From Halanaerobium sp. (GTDB taxonomy: Bacteria; Bacillota; Halanaerobiia; Halanaerobiales; Halanaerobiaceae): a DNA stretch of 9,297 bases. Each line of letters opens with the position of its first letter. Positions within the stretch are counted from its first letter, which is position 1. Below the pieces are notes generated by a model. The model was not told where the DNA came from, did no database searches, and was given only the letters and a program-made list of their open reading frames with translations. The stretch spans positions 1-9,297 of the forward strand of contig QBLP01000128.1 in NCBI GenBank assembly GCA_003070825.1, in the 5' to 3' direction. The translations under genes and the position numbers were made by a program. Positions 1 to 6,636 of the stretch are shown one piece after another.

Positions 1-216
1 CCAGTTGGTGCCAGAACAGTAAATGCAGTAAAACGCAGAACCAGAGCTGGAGCTGGAAGATGTCAGGGAGGATTCTGTGGACCAAGGGTAGTAGATATTA
101 TAGCTCAGGAGCTTGGAATTGATCCGACTGAAGTTAAACAGGAGGAAGGGAATTCTCAAATTTTAGAATATAAAATTAAAGAATTACTGGGAAGTAAGGT
201 GATGGATAATGCGTAA
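1..216 (+). CDS. glpA: Anaerobic glycerol-3-phosphate dehydrogenase, C-terminal fragment (5' end outside window)
   Basis: The reading frame is open from base 1 and ends with TAA at 214-216, giving the last 71 residues of a larger protein. The visible part is the end of a BFD-like [2Fe-2S] domain: an Arg/Gly-rich stretch (residues 11-20) leads into C21-x4-C26 and then GPRVVDII. This arrangement is typical of the C-terminal domain of GlpA-type FAD-dependent glycerol-3-phosphate dehydrogenases, which oxidise glycerol-3-phosphate to DHAP. The first two cysteines of the cluster and the FAD domain lie upstream and cannot be checked. The last 8 bases overlap the next gene, so the two are probably translationally coupled. 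Assignment to GlpA rests on this tail and on the neighbouring FAD oxidoreductase and DUF1667 genes. Another BFD-tailed FAD oxidoreductase is possible but less likely. Confidence 0.8.
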   Translation, partial: PVGARTVNAVKRRTRAGAGRCQGGFCGPRVVDIIAQELGIDPTEVKQEEGNSQILEYKIKELLGSKVMDNA

Positions 217-1489
217 AGTGAAAAAAGATTTAGTAGTTATTGGTGGCGGTCCAGCTGGACTGGCAGCAGCTAAAACTGCTTATGATGATGGAATTAAAGA
301 TGTAATGATCCTCGAAAGAGACTTTGAACTTGGTGGAATTTTACCACAGTGTATTCATAATGGATTTGGTCTGCATCATTTTAAAGAAGAGCTTACCGGC
401 CCCGAATATGCACAGCGTTTTATCAATGATGTTGAAGAAAGAGATATTGAAGTAAAATTGGATACCATGGTTTTAGATGTTACAAAAGAGAGAAAAGTTT
501 ATGCAATGAATAAAAAAGAAGGTTTTCTGGAAATAGAGGCTAAAGCAGTTGTCTTAGCAATGGGCTGTCGGGAAAGAACTTCTGGTGCTATTGGAATTCC
601 AGGCACAAGACCGGCTGGAGTATTAACTGCTGGAACAGCTCAGCGTTATACAAATATTGAAGGATTTGTTCCGGGAAAAGAGGTAGTAATTCTCGGCTCA
701 GGGGATATTGGATTAATTATGGCCCGAAGGATGAAATTAGAGGGTGCTGATGTGAAAGCAGTCTGTGAACTACTTCCTTATACTGGTGGATTGACCAGAA
801 ACGTTGTTCAGTGTCTGGAAGACTATGATATCCCACTGATGCTTAATCATACAGTAACTGCAATTAAAGGTGAAGGAAGATTAGAAGCTGTTGAAATTTC
901 TGAGGTAGATGAAAATCTTAAACCTATTCCAGAAACTGCTAAAACAATTAAAGCAGATACTCTACTTTTATCTGTTGGTTTGATTCCTGAAAATGAACTT
1001 TCCAAAAAGGCTGATGTAGTTCTTGATGATCGGACAGGTGGCCCAATTGTAAACGAAGGTCGAGAAACAAATATCGAAGGAATTTTTGCCTGTGGTAATG
1101 TACTTCATGTTCATGATTTAGTTGACTGGGTTACCGAAGAGTCTCAGATTGCAGGAAAACATGCAGCTAAATATATCAAAGATAATTATGAAAAAACCGG
1201 AAGGTGTGCAGAAGTAAAAGCAGGTAAAAATGTAAGTTATGTTATTCCACAAAAAATTGAACTTGAGGCTGGAGATCGCAAACGCATTCCCTTATATATG
1301 AGAGTGTCAACTCCTTTAACAGCTGTTGATATAAATCTTTATGCAGACGGTGAGAAGTTATATTCTTTCTCTGAACCCTTTGCAAAGCCTGGAGAAATGA
1401 TCAGTGTACCACTTGCGCAAAAAACTCTTGATGATTTAGGTAATTTAGATGAAATAAAGGTTGATATTATCGAAAAGGAGGGAAATTAA
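209..1489 (+). CDS. FAD/NAD-dependent pyridine nucleotide-disulfide-type oxidoreductase, glycerol-3-phosphate dehydrogenase partner
   Basis: A 426-residue cytoplasmic flavoprotein. The N-terminal FAD-binding Rossmann motif is GGGPAG (residues 12-17). A second dinucleotide fold carries GSGDIG (163-168), and a late FAD contact motif lies at 291-316 (GIFACGN, then an SQIAG helix). The thioredoxin-reductase CxxC dithiol is absent. Cys48 lies in LPQCIHNGFG near the flavin, and Cys120 follows LAMG. The last ~85 residues form a small extra domain after the fold. In many anaerobic Bacillota a gene of this type sits between glpA and a DUF1667 gene, and I infer that it passes electrons from GlpA to NAD or another acceptor. 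The ATG at 209 has an SD-like AAGGTGAT at 196-203 and overlaps the glpA stop by 8 bases. It is not an E. coli GlpB orthologue by motif, although it may do an equivalent job. Confidence 0.88.
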   Translation: MRKVKKDLVVIGGGPAGLAAAKTAYDDGIKDVMILERDFELGGILPQCIHNGFGLHHFKEELTGPEYAQRFINDVEERDIEVKLDTMVLDVTKERKVYAMNKKEGFLEIEAKAVVLAMGCRERTSGAIGIPGTRPAGVLTAGTAQRYTNIEGFVPGKEVVILGSGDIGLIMARRMKLEGADVKAVCELLPYTGGLTRNVVQCLEDYDIPLMLNHTVTAIKGEGRLEAVEISEVDENLKPIPETAKTIKADTLLLSVGLIPENELSKKADVVLDDRTGGPIVNEGRETNIEGIFACGNVLHVHDLVDWVTEESQIAGKHAAKYIKDNYEKTGRCAEVKAGKNVSYVIPQKIELEAGDRKRIPLYMRVSTPLTAVDINLYADGEKLYSFSEPFAKPGEMISVPLAQKTLDDLGNLDEIKVDIIEKEGN

Positions 1490-1864
1490 ATGATTGAAAC
1501 AAAAACCCTCACCTGTGTAGCCTGTCCTAAAGGCTGTGAAGTAACAGTTGAGTACGAAGGTAATGAGATAATTGAAATTAAAGGAAATGCCTGTCCTCAG
1601 GGACAGAGCTATGCTGAAGAAGAAATAGTAGCGCCAACCAGGATTTTACCAACCACAATTAAAGTTAAAAATGGAGCCTTAGCTCTCTGTCCTGTAAAAA
1701 CCACAAAACAGATTCCACTAGAAAATATGTTTGAGGCAATGGAGATTATAGGAAATAAGGTAATTGAGGCCCCAATAAGTATGGGGGATGTTTTTATAGA
1801 AAATATTTTAGATACGGGAGCCGATATTGTAGCAACTAGAGATATGCCAGCAGAAATTAAATAA
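1490..1864 (+). CDS. DUF1667 Cys-rich protein, probable Fe-S or metal-binding partner of the glpA module
   Basis: A 124-residue soluble protein that opens with CxxCxxxC (Cys9, Cys12, Cys16) and has Cys35 in NACPQG and Cys67 in LCPVK. The spacing of the first four cysteines resembles the N-terminal Fe-S or Zn sites of molybdopterin oxidoreductases, but the rest of such an enzyme is missing. This matches the DUF1667 family, whose biochemical role is not settled; an electron-transfer subunit is the natural guess from context. The start ATG directly abuts the upstream TAA, and a strong AAAGGAGGG SD lies within the end of the previous gene at about 1475-1483, so co-translation is expected. It is the last gene of its operon, with a terminator just downstream. 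Confidence 0.85.
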   Translation: MIETKTLTCVACPKGCEVTVEYEGNEIIEIKGNACPQGQSYAEEEIVAPTRILPTTIKVKNGALALCPVKTTKQIPLENMFEAMEIIGNKVIEAPISMGDVFIENILDTGADIVATRDMPAEIK

Positions 1865-1878
1865 GAGTATTTTTATTG

Positions 1879-1914
1879 ATACCAGAAGGTTTTCATTTAA
1901 TCTTCTGGTATTTT
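1879..1914 (+). terminator. Rho-independent terminator of the glpA operon
   Basis: A perfect 10-bp stem pairs ATACCAGAAG (1879-1888) with CTTCTGGTAT (1902-1911). It can be extended inward by one G-U and two A-T pairs to leave a 7-nt loop. A T-rich tail starts within the right arm at 1911 and continues as TTTTCC. It lies 14 bases after the DUF1667 stop codon and ends the glpA, oxidoreductase, DUF1667 transcript. Confidence 0.82.
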
Positions 1915-2016
1915 CCTATTATTTTATTAATTAATCTCTATAAATAAGCAGGATTTTAGCTTTTTAAATCAAATTATATTATAGAGGGTTCAAATTAATA
2001 AACAAATATAAATAAT

Positions 2017-2021
2017 AGGGG
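2017..2021 (+). promoter_or_regulatory. Weak SD (AGGGG) deciding the chemoreceptor start
   Basis: AGGGG at 2017-2021 is the only purine-rich SD-like block before the chemoreceptor gene. It touches the upstream ATG at 2022, leaving no spacer. It lies 9 nt before the in-frame GTG at 2031, which is a workable distance. TTG at 2025 (3-nt gap) and ATG at 2043 (21-nt gap) fit poorly. No convincing promoter was found in the AT-rich 1915-2016 stretch. Confidence 0.45.
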
Positions 2022-2030
2022 ATGTTGCTT

Positions 2031-4079
2031 GTGCTCAAAAATATGGATTTAAAATGGAAGATAAGCATTATTTTAACAATAATTGTAATAGCGGTTATGT
2101 CTGCAGTTTCATTTTTTACTTATAGTTATACTCAGACTATAATGTCAAATCAGATTGACCAGAGAATTGATTTAATCAGGCAGAATCAGAGAGAAGAAAT
2201 ACTAAGTAACTTAAACCGACTCAAAGAACGAACTGATTATTTTGCCAGTTTTGAGGATGTCTACAATCTGGTTAATATGAGTAATTATTATGTTGAGGAC
2301 GGAGAATTAATTGATCTAGCTGGTGGTGGCTGGTTGAGTACTTTTACAAATAGAGCTAATTTGCTGAAGGATAATAATCGAATGTTTGATGAAACTCAAT
2401 TTTCCTATGTTACAACAGCAGATGGTATAGTTTTAGTTGATTCAAGGATAGAAGGGGAAAATAATATTTATGATTATGCTGGAAAAGCAATGCCGGAAGA
2501 TCAGTTTAAGAATATCTCCAGTGAAGAAGTACATATTATAAATGGGGAACCTCATGTATTATTTGGATCTGAGATTAAAAAAGAAACAGCTGAAGGAGAA
2601 GAAGTAATAGGTTATTATGTAATGGCCACAAATCTTGAAGTTTTTTACAGTGAGACTCTGGAATCACTGGAGAATGTTTCTGCTTTCAGCCTTGTAAATA
2701 ATAATGGGTATATTTTGAGTAGTTTTGATAAATCACTAATGGGATCAAAGATTGAAGATCAGTGGTTTACAGAACAGATTAACAGTCAGCAGGAATCTGC
2801 AGTTAGAGTAGGTGATAGTAGAACACAGTATTTTGATCAGATTAGTGAAAAATATGGTATTTATATGGCGATTGATGTGCCTCAGGAAGTAATTAATGGT
2901 CCAGTTAATAATATTAGAAATATAATATTAATTATTGCTCTTATTGGAGTAGTTATTTTATTTGTAGCAAATTATTTACTATTAAACTGGCAGTTAAGAC
3001 CTCTAAAAACTTTAATTGAGGCCTTTAATAAGCTGGCTTCAGGTAATTTAAATAATGAAGTGTTGTTAAATGAGAGTACTGATAAGGATGATGAGATAGG
3101 GAAGTTGAGTAAAGCTTTTAATAATATGGTTCAAGAGTTCAAAAAAGTTATTCTAAATATAAATCAGGCATCAGATGAGGTAGAAGAATCTTCAAGTTAT
3201 CTAAAAGAAGTTTCAACAGAAGTTGGAGATGTTTCAACTCAGGTCGCTCAATCAATTAATGATGTTGCTTCTGGTGCAGATGATCAGGCGGCAAGTGTTG
3301 ATAATATTAATCAACAGATTAAAACTCTGGCAGCTGATATTGATAAATTAAAAGAGTCAAATCAGGAAGTGGAATCACTTGCTGAAGAGATGGAAACAGC
3401 TGCTGCAGGTGGAAAGACAGAAATGGATAGAGTCAGCAGTCAGATGGCAAAGATTAGAAATGCTATTCAGGAAGTCGCTTCTGGAATCTCAAATTTAGAA
3501 ACTATATCCAATGAAATAGATGAGATTTTAAATATTATAAATAACATTGCTGAGCAGACGAATTTACTTGCTTTAAATGCTGCAATCGAGGCGGCAAGAG
3601 CTGGAGAAGCAGGGCGAGGGTTTTCTGTAGTAGCTGATGAGATCAGAGAACTGGCGGAAGAATCAGTTAATTCAGCTGGAGAAATCAGGAAACTTGTAGA
3701 AGATGTAAAAGTGGAAACTCAAACTGCAAGCTCTAGGATGGATGATGGGCTTGAAGAAATTAAGAATGGAGAAAATGTTGTCAGCAGTGCTGAAGATTCT
3801 TTTGCTGACATAGAAAATAAAATTAAAAATGCTTCTACAGGTATAGAGTCTTCAATTAAAATAGTAGCAGACGTGGATAGCTATACTGAAAAAATTGTGC
3901 GGGAAGTCGGAGAAATTGCAAGTATTTCTGAGGAAACTTCTGCTAATACTGAAGAGGTAGCAGCAGCCAGTCAGGAACAAAATGCTTCAATTGAGGAAAT
4001 CACTTCACTCGCGGACTCTTTAGCTGATATGGCATCAAATTTAAATCAACTGGTAAATCGATTTGATTTAAGTTCATAA
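2031..4079 (+). CDS. Methyl-accepting chemotaxis protein with dCache-type sensor
   Basis: A 682-residue transmembrane chemoreceptor if translation begins at GTG 2031; the ATG at 2022 would add three residues. A hydrophobic segment at ~11-31 is TM1. Residues ~32-296 form an extracytoplasmic sensor of a size and pattern that fits dCache. TM2 is at ~297-318 and a HAMP domain at ~319-371 (LRPLKTL, then DEIGKL and FNNM). The rest is the long coiled-coil signalling domain. Its hairpin tip at ~508-539 is the highly conserved CheA/CheW-binding block (EQTNLLALNAAIEAARAGE). Gln/Glu-rich SQEQ and EETSANTEE stretches near 634-655 are candidate adaptation sites. There is no C-terminal NWETF-type CheR tether. 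It should signal through CheA to the flagellar motor. The ligand is unknown; glycerol or a related compound is a guess from its place between two glycerol loci. Confidence 0.93.
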   Translation: MLKNMDLKWKISIILTIIVIAVMSAVSFFTYSYTQTIMSNQIDQRIDLIRQNQREEILSNLNRLKERTDYFASFEDVYNLVNMSNYYVEDGELIDLAGGGWLSTFTNRANLLKDNNRMFDETQFSYVTTADGIVLVDSRIEGENNIYDYAGKAMPEDQFKNISSEEVHIINGEPHVLFGSEIKKETAEGEEVIGYYVMATNLEVFYSETLESLENVSAFSLVNNNGYILSSFDKSLMGSKIEDQWFTEQINSQQESAVRVGDSRTQYFDQISEKYGIYMAIDVPQEVINGPVNNIRNIILIIALIGVVILFVANYLLLNWQLRPLKTLIEAFNKLASGNLNNEVLLNESTDKDDEIGKLSKAFNNMVQEFKKVILNINQASDEVEESSSYLKEVSTEVGDVSTQVAQSINDVASGADDQAASVDNINQQIKTLAADIDKLKESNQEVESLAEEMETAAAGGKTEMDRVSSQMAKIRNAIQEVASGISNLETISNEIDEILNIINNIAEQTNLLALNAAIEAARAGEAGRGFSVVADEIRELAEESVNSAGEIRKLVEDVKVETQTASSRMDDGLEEIKNGENVVSSAEDSFADIENKIKNASTGIESSIKIVADVDSYTEKIVREVGEIASISEETSANTEEVAAASQEQNASIEEITSLADSLADMASNLNQLVNRFDLSS

Positions 4080-4091
4080 ATTAATTATTAA
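4063..4091 (+). promoter_or_regulatory. Possible promoter for the glpP-dha operon
   Basis: TTGATT (4063-4068) and TATTAA (4086-4091) are each 4/6 matches to the -35 and -10 consensus, with a 17-bp spacer. The predicted start is near 4098, inside the downstream palindrome. If real, the palindrome sits at +1 and could act as an operator, and the glpP transcript would lack a full left arm of the hairpin. Background AT richness makes this a weak call. Confidence 0.28.
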
Positions 4092-4094
4092 ATG

Positions 4095-4123
4095 CTCCCG
4101 GTCAGCTGACTGGGAGTTTTCTT
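4095..4123 (+). terminator. Near-perfect palindrome with T run: chemoreceptor terminator and possible glpP-dha control site
   Basis: The 22 bases at 4095-4116 (CTCCCGGTCAG joined to CTGACTGGGAG) form an inverted repeat with a single G-U position and no spacer. As RNA this gives about a 9-bp GC-rich stem with an AGCT loop, followed by TTTTCTT (4117-4123). It fits an intrinsic terminator 15 bases after the chemoreceptor stop. The SD of glpP (AAGGGAGG, 4124-4131) begins at the next base, so the same element would also lie in any leader entering glpP from upstream. GlpP proteins act at terminator hairpins in leaders, which makes autoregulation conceivable. No alternative antiterminator fold was seen. 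Confidence 0.72.
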
Positions 4124-4138
4124 AAGGGAGGAAAATAT

Positions 4139-4714
4139 TTGAAACATTTAGCTGGTTATTTTACAAAATACCCCATCATTCCGGCTGTACGTAAAATTAA
4201 AGATCTGAAGCGGGCAATGGATATTAAGGAGTCAGTTTTAATTTTTTTACTAACTGGTTCAATTTTTGATCTTAAAAAATCAATGAAAATGGCACACTCT
4301 AAAGATAAAATTTTAATGGTAAATATTGACCTTGTTAGTGGGATTGCTCACGATAAAGAGGGAATTAAATATCTGGCAGATAATGATTTGTGTGATGGAA
4401 TAATTTCTACAAAAGGATATTTAATTAAAGAAGCCTCCAAGCATGGTTTAATGACAATCCAAAGAGTTTTTTTACTGGACTCAGCCTCTCTAATTAGTGC
4501 GGAAAAATCGCTTAACCCGAGAGCTGTTGATGCGGTTGAAATTTTGCCGGGAATTGCAGCCCCCTATTTTATCGAAAAACAAAAAAATAGTAAATATGAA
4601 TACCCTGTAATTGCAGGTGGTTTAATCAAGAGTAAAAAAGAGGTTATTGAGTTAAAAGAAAAAGGTGTTTTTGCAGTCTCAACAAGTGATTATCAGTTAT
4701 GGAATTTCAATTAG
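4139..4714 (+). CDS. glpP: Glycerol-responsive antiterminator / mRNA-binding regulator GlpP
   Basis: A 191-residue protein matching the G3P_antiterm (GlpP) family over its full length, with the expected TIM-barrel-like order of blocks. These are IIPAVRKIKDL (13-23), FLLTGSIFDLK (36-46), VNIDLVSGIA (61-70), DGIISTKGYLIKEA (86-99), TIQRVFLLDS (106-115), VEILPGIAAP (133-142), VIAGGLI (157-163) and AVSTSDYQLW (179-188). In Bacillus GlpP, with glycerol-3-phosphate bound, prevents termination in leaders of glp mRNAs and stabilises the message. The TTG start at 4139 is supported by AAGGGAGG at 4124-4131 with a 7-nt spacer, and no better start lies upstream. The stop codon is embedded in the SD of the next gene, so it is co-translated with the dihydroxyacetone kinase. 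I infer that it controls this operon and the glycerol genes. Confidence 0.92.
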   Translation: MKHLAGYFTKYPIIPAVRKIKDLKRAMDIKESVLIFLLTGSIFDLKKSMKMAHSKDKILMVNIDLVSGIAHDKEGIKYLADNDLCDGIISTKGYLIKEASKHGLMTIQRVFLLDSASLISAEKSLNPRAVDAVEILPGIAAPYFIEKQKNSKYEYPVIAGGLIKSKKEVIELKEKGVFAVSTSDYQLWNFN

Positions 4715-4720
4715 GAGGGG
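4714..4720 (+). promoter_or_regulatory. Strong SD of dhaK overlapping the glpP stop
   Basis: GGAGGGG (4714-4720) begins on the last base of the glpP TAG and is followed by an 8-nt spacer to ATG 4729. The overlap suggests that ribosomes finishing glpP help start dhaK. Confidence 0.7.
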
Positions 4721-4728
4721 TGGTGTAG

Positions 4729-6138
4729 ATGGGTAAAAAATTAATTAATGATCCCGAAAAGGTTGTGCAGGAGATGATTGAAGGGATAGTAATGGCCAGT
4801 AATCAGCGCCTGGAAAAACTGGATGGATATAATATTATTGTTAGAAAAGATGCTCCCATAGAAAAAGTTGCTTTGATCAGTGGGGGTGGCAGTGGCCATG
4901 AGCCAGCTCATGCAGCCTATGTTGGAGAAGGAATGCTTGATGCTGCTGTTGCTGGAGATGTTTTCACATCTCCTACTCCGGATGCTATTTTTGAGGCAGT
5001 GAAGGCAGTTGACAGCGGTAATGGCGTTCTTCTAATTATTAAAAATTACACTGGAGACTTAATGAATTTTGAAATGGCTGCTGAAATGGCTGAAGCAGAG
5101 GGAATAGAAGTTGATCAGGTTGTTGTTAATGATGATGTAGCAGTAGAAGACAGTCTTTATACAACAGGAAGGCGTGGGGTGGCTGGAACTGTCTTTGTTC
5201 ATAAAATTGCTGGCGCAAAATCAGCTCAGGGGGCTGCACTTAAAGAAGTTAAGCGAACTGCAGAAAAGGTTATTAAAAATGTAAGAACAAAGGGAGTTGC
5301 TATCAATCCCTGTCAACTTCCAGCTGCAGAAAAAAGTACTTTTAGTCTGGCTGAAGATGAGATGGAAATGGGGATTGGGATCCATGGTGAACCCGGGACT
5401 GAAAAAATGAAAATAAAGAAAGTGGATCAGATTGTTGACTCTTTACTGGAAGATATTCTAATTGATTTAAAAGTGAAATCAGATGACAGAGTCGCCCTAA
5501 TGGTAAATGGTATGGGGGGAACTCCACTAATGGAGCTTTACATCGCAAATAGAAGAGCAAATCAATTTTTAGAGAGTAAAGGGGTAGAAATTTACAAAAA
5601 CTATGTGGGAGAATTTATGACTTCGCTTGAGATGGAAGGTCTTTCCTTAACAATTTTAAAATTAGACGAGGATTTAAGTTTCGAAAGTAGAAGTGAATTA
5701 TTTAAATTAACTGCAATGACTCTTATATCTAATGTTGGTGGAGCTTCAGGTCCACTGTATGGCACAGCTTTTTTAAATATTTCTAAGGTTATTTCAGAAT
5801 ATGAACTCAGCCTGGATGATTTAATAGAAGTTTCCGAAGAAGCTATTGCCGGGATTCAAAAAAGAGGTAAGGCAGAAGCAGGAGAAAAAACAATGCTGGA
5901 TACTATTATTCCCGCAGCAGAATCTCTAAAAAATAGTCGTGCAAATAATCTTGATTTAAATACAGCTTTAAATAATTGTCTTAAGGCAGCAGCAGAAGGA
6001 ATGGAAAACACAGTTGAAATGCAGGCTACAAAGGGTAGAGCAAGTTATCTTGGAGAAAGAAGTATAGGTCACCAGGATCCTGGAGCTACTTCCGCTTATT
6101 TAATGATTAAAACTTTTATAGAAAATTTTTTAAAATAA
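4729..6138 (+). CDS. dhaK: Composite dihydroxyacetone kinase: DhaK joined in frame to an N-terminally truncated DhaL
   Basis: A 469-residue ORF combining two normally separate subunits. Residues 1 to ~315 are DhaK: GGGSGHEPAH (52-61, with His57), NYTGD (Asp110) and GIGIHGEPG, in which His219 matches the His that binds dihydroxyacetone covalently. From ~316 the sequence is DhaL: MTLISNVGGASGPLYG (330-345), RGKAEAGEKTMLD (379-391) and the C-terminal GRASYLGERSIGHQDPGA (436-453). The usual ~15-20-residue DhaK tail and the first ~60-70 residues of DhaL are absent. The lost part includes the Asp-rich DGDHG-type motif that holds Mg-ADP, and the DhaL part is ~154 residues against ~210 normally. The Dha-binding half looks intact, but phosphoryl transfer from DhaM through DhaL nucleotide should fail. 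It could be a real deletion fusion, an assembly error, or a repurposed Dha-binding protein. The gene sits between glpP and dhaM. Confidence 0.9.
   Translation: MGKKLINDPEKVVQEMIEGIVMASNQRLEKLDGYNIIVRKDAPIEKVALISGGGSGHEPAHAAYVGEGMLDAAVAGDVFTSPTPDAIFEAVKAVDSGNGVLLIIKNYTGDLMNFEMAAEMAEAEGIEVDQVVVNDDVAVEDSLYTTGRRGVAGTVFVHKIAGAKSAQGAALKEVKRTAEKVIKNVRTKGVAINPCQLPAAEKSTFSLAEDEMEMGIGIHGEPGTEKMKIKKVDQIVDSLLEDILIDLKVKSDDRVALMVNGMGGTPLMELYIANRRANQFLESKGVEIYKNYVGEFMTSLEMEGLSLTILKLDEDLSFESRSELFKLTAMTLISNVGGASGPLYGTAFLNISKVISEYELSLDDLIEVSEEAIAGIQKRGKAEAGEKTMLDTIIPAAESLKNSRANNLDLNTALNNCLKAAAEGMENTVEMQATKGRASYLGERSIGHQDPGATSAYLMIKTFIENFLK
5659..5676 (+). other. DhaK/DhaL junction (probable deletion scar)
   Basis: Codons 311-316 (K-L-D-E-D-L) are where DhaK homology stops and DhaL homology begins. 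Both families commonly carry a Lys-Leu-acidic-acidic run here: near the end of DhaK (LLKLDDEL-like) and about 20 residues before the DhaL MTL...GGASGPLYG block. The breakpoint therefore cannot be placed exactly, and short-homology deletion is a plausible mechanism. From typical subunit lengths I estimate that roughly 0.25-0.3 kb is missing. Confidence 0.6.
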
Positions 6139-6155
6139 TAATTTGAGGTGTAGAC

Positions 6156-6554
6156 ATGGTCAATATTTTAATAATATCCCACAGTTTTAAAATAGCTGAA
6201 GGTACTAAAGAACTGGCTGAAGAGATGAAGCAGGCTGATATTGATATTCAGATAGCTGGAGGAACCAGTGGTGGAAAGCTTGGAACTGATGCTGATTTGA
6301 TTCAGGAAAAATTAGAAAGTATGGATTCAGAGGATGGTATTGTAGTTCTGGCTGATCTTGGGAGTGCGGTAATGAGTTTTAAGATGGTAAAAGAATGGCT
6401 GCCAGAACTAAAACAAAAGAAGATCAAGTTGGCTGATGCTCCTCTTGTAGAAGGGGCAGTTTTAGGTGCTGTTGAAGCAAGTTTGGGCAAAACACTGGAT
6501 GAAGTACTGGCGGCAATCGAAAAAAAATCGATCATAAATAAAAATAATTTGTAA
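6156..6554 (+). CDS. dhaM: PTS-dependent dihydroxyacetone kinase phosphoryl donor DhaM, single EIIA(Man)-like domain
   Basis: A 132-residue cytoplasmic protein of the EIIA(Man) fold. His9 in ILIISHS is the phospho-accepting residue expected for DhaM. GGTSGGKLGT (35-44), VVLADLGSAVMS (63-74) and DAPLVEGAVLGAV (94-106) are family blocks. DhaM takes phosphate from HPr and re-phosphorylates ADP bound to DhaL. The E. coli protein also carries HPr-like and EI-like domains; here the protein stops after EIIA, and full HPr and EI genes follow at once. The ATG at 6156 has GAGGTG at 6145-6150 (5-nt spacer) and lies 17 nt after the dhaKL stop, in the same operon. No terminator is visible after it. Its usual partner motif in DhaL is missing from the gene upstream. 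Confidence 0.92.
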   Translation: MVNILIISHSFKIAEGTKELAEEMKQADIDIQIAGGTSGGKLGTDADLIQEKLESMDSEDGIVVLADLGSAVMSFKMVKEWLPELKQKKIKLADAPLVEGAVLGAVEASLGKTLDEVLAAIEKKSIINKNNL

Positions 6555-6560
6555 AAAAGG

Positions 6561-6590
6561 ATGAAATTTAGGTAAGATTTATGTTAAAAT
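6561..6590 (+). promoter_or_regulatory. Candidate extended -10 promoter for ptsHI
   Basis: ATGAAA (6561-6566, 4/6 match to -35), an 18-bp spacer and TAAAAT (6585-6590, 5/6 match to -10) preceded by TGT, an extended -10 signature. The predicted start near 6597 leaves a ~40-nt leader before ptsH. This would let HPr and EI be made without Dha operon induction, as a general PTS requires. Confidence 0.38.
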
Positions 6591-6622
6591 ATATAAATGA
6601 GTAGTATTAATAAAAAATTTTG

Positions 6623-6628
6623 AAAGGA
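6623..6628 (+). promoter_or_regulatory. SD of ptsH deciding a TTG start
   Basis: AAAGGA at 6623-6628 runs into the ATG at 6628, so that codon has no spacer. The in-frame TTG at 6637 is 8 nt downstream, a normal distance. Starting there also gives the usual short HPr N-terminus, with the active His at position 16. Confidence 0.55.
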
Positions 6629-6636
6629 TGATCAGA

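Noticed and set aside
1915..2016. Promoter for the chemoreceptor, including a sigma-28-type flagellar promoter
   Set aside because: The stretch is AT-rich with several TATATT/TATTAT-like boxes, but no acceptable -35 at proper spacing and no TAAA plus GCCGATA-type pair was found.
2022..2030. ATG 2022 as the chemoreceptor start
   Set aside because: The only SD-like block (AGGGG) touches this ATG with no spacer; GTG 2031 fits better. The difference is three residues and is not certain.
5342..5560. Minus-strand open frame of 72 codons inside dhaK
   Set aside because: It lies opposite a clear DhaK coding block, has no recognisable domain, and looks like a shadow of the real gene.
6628..6636. ATG 6628 as the HPr start
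   Set aside because: The SD AAAGGA overlaps this codon; TTG 6637 has correct spacing and gives the normal HPr N-terminus.
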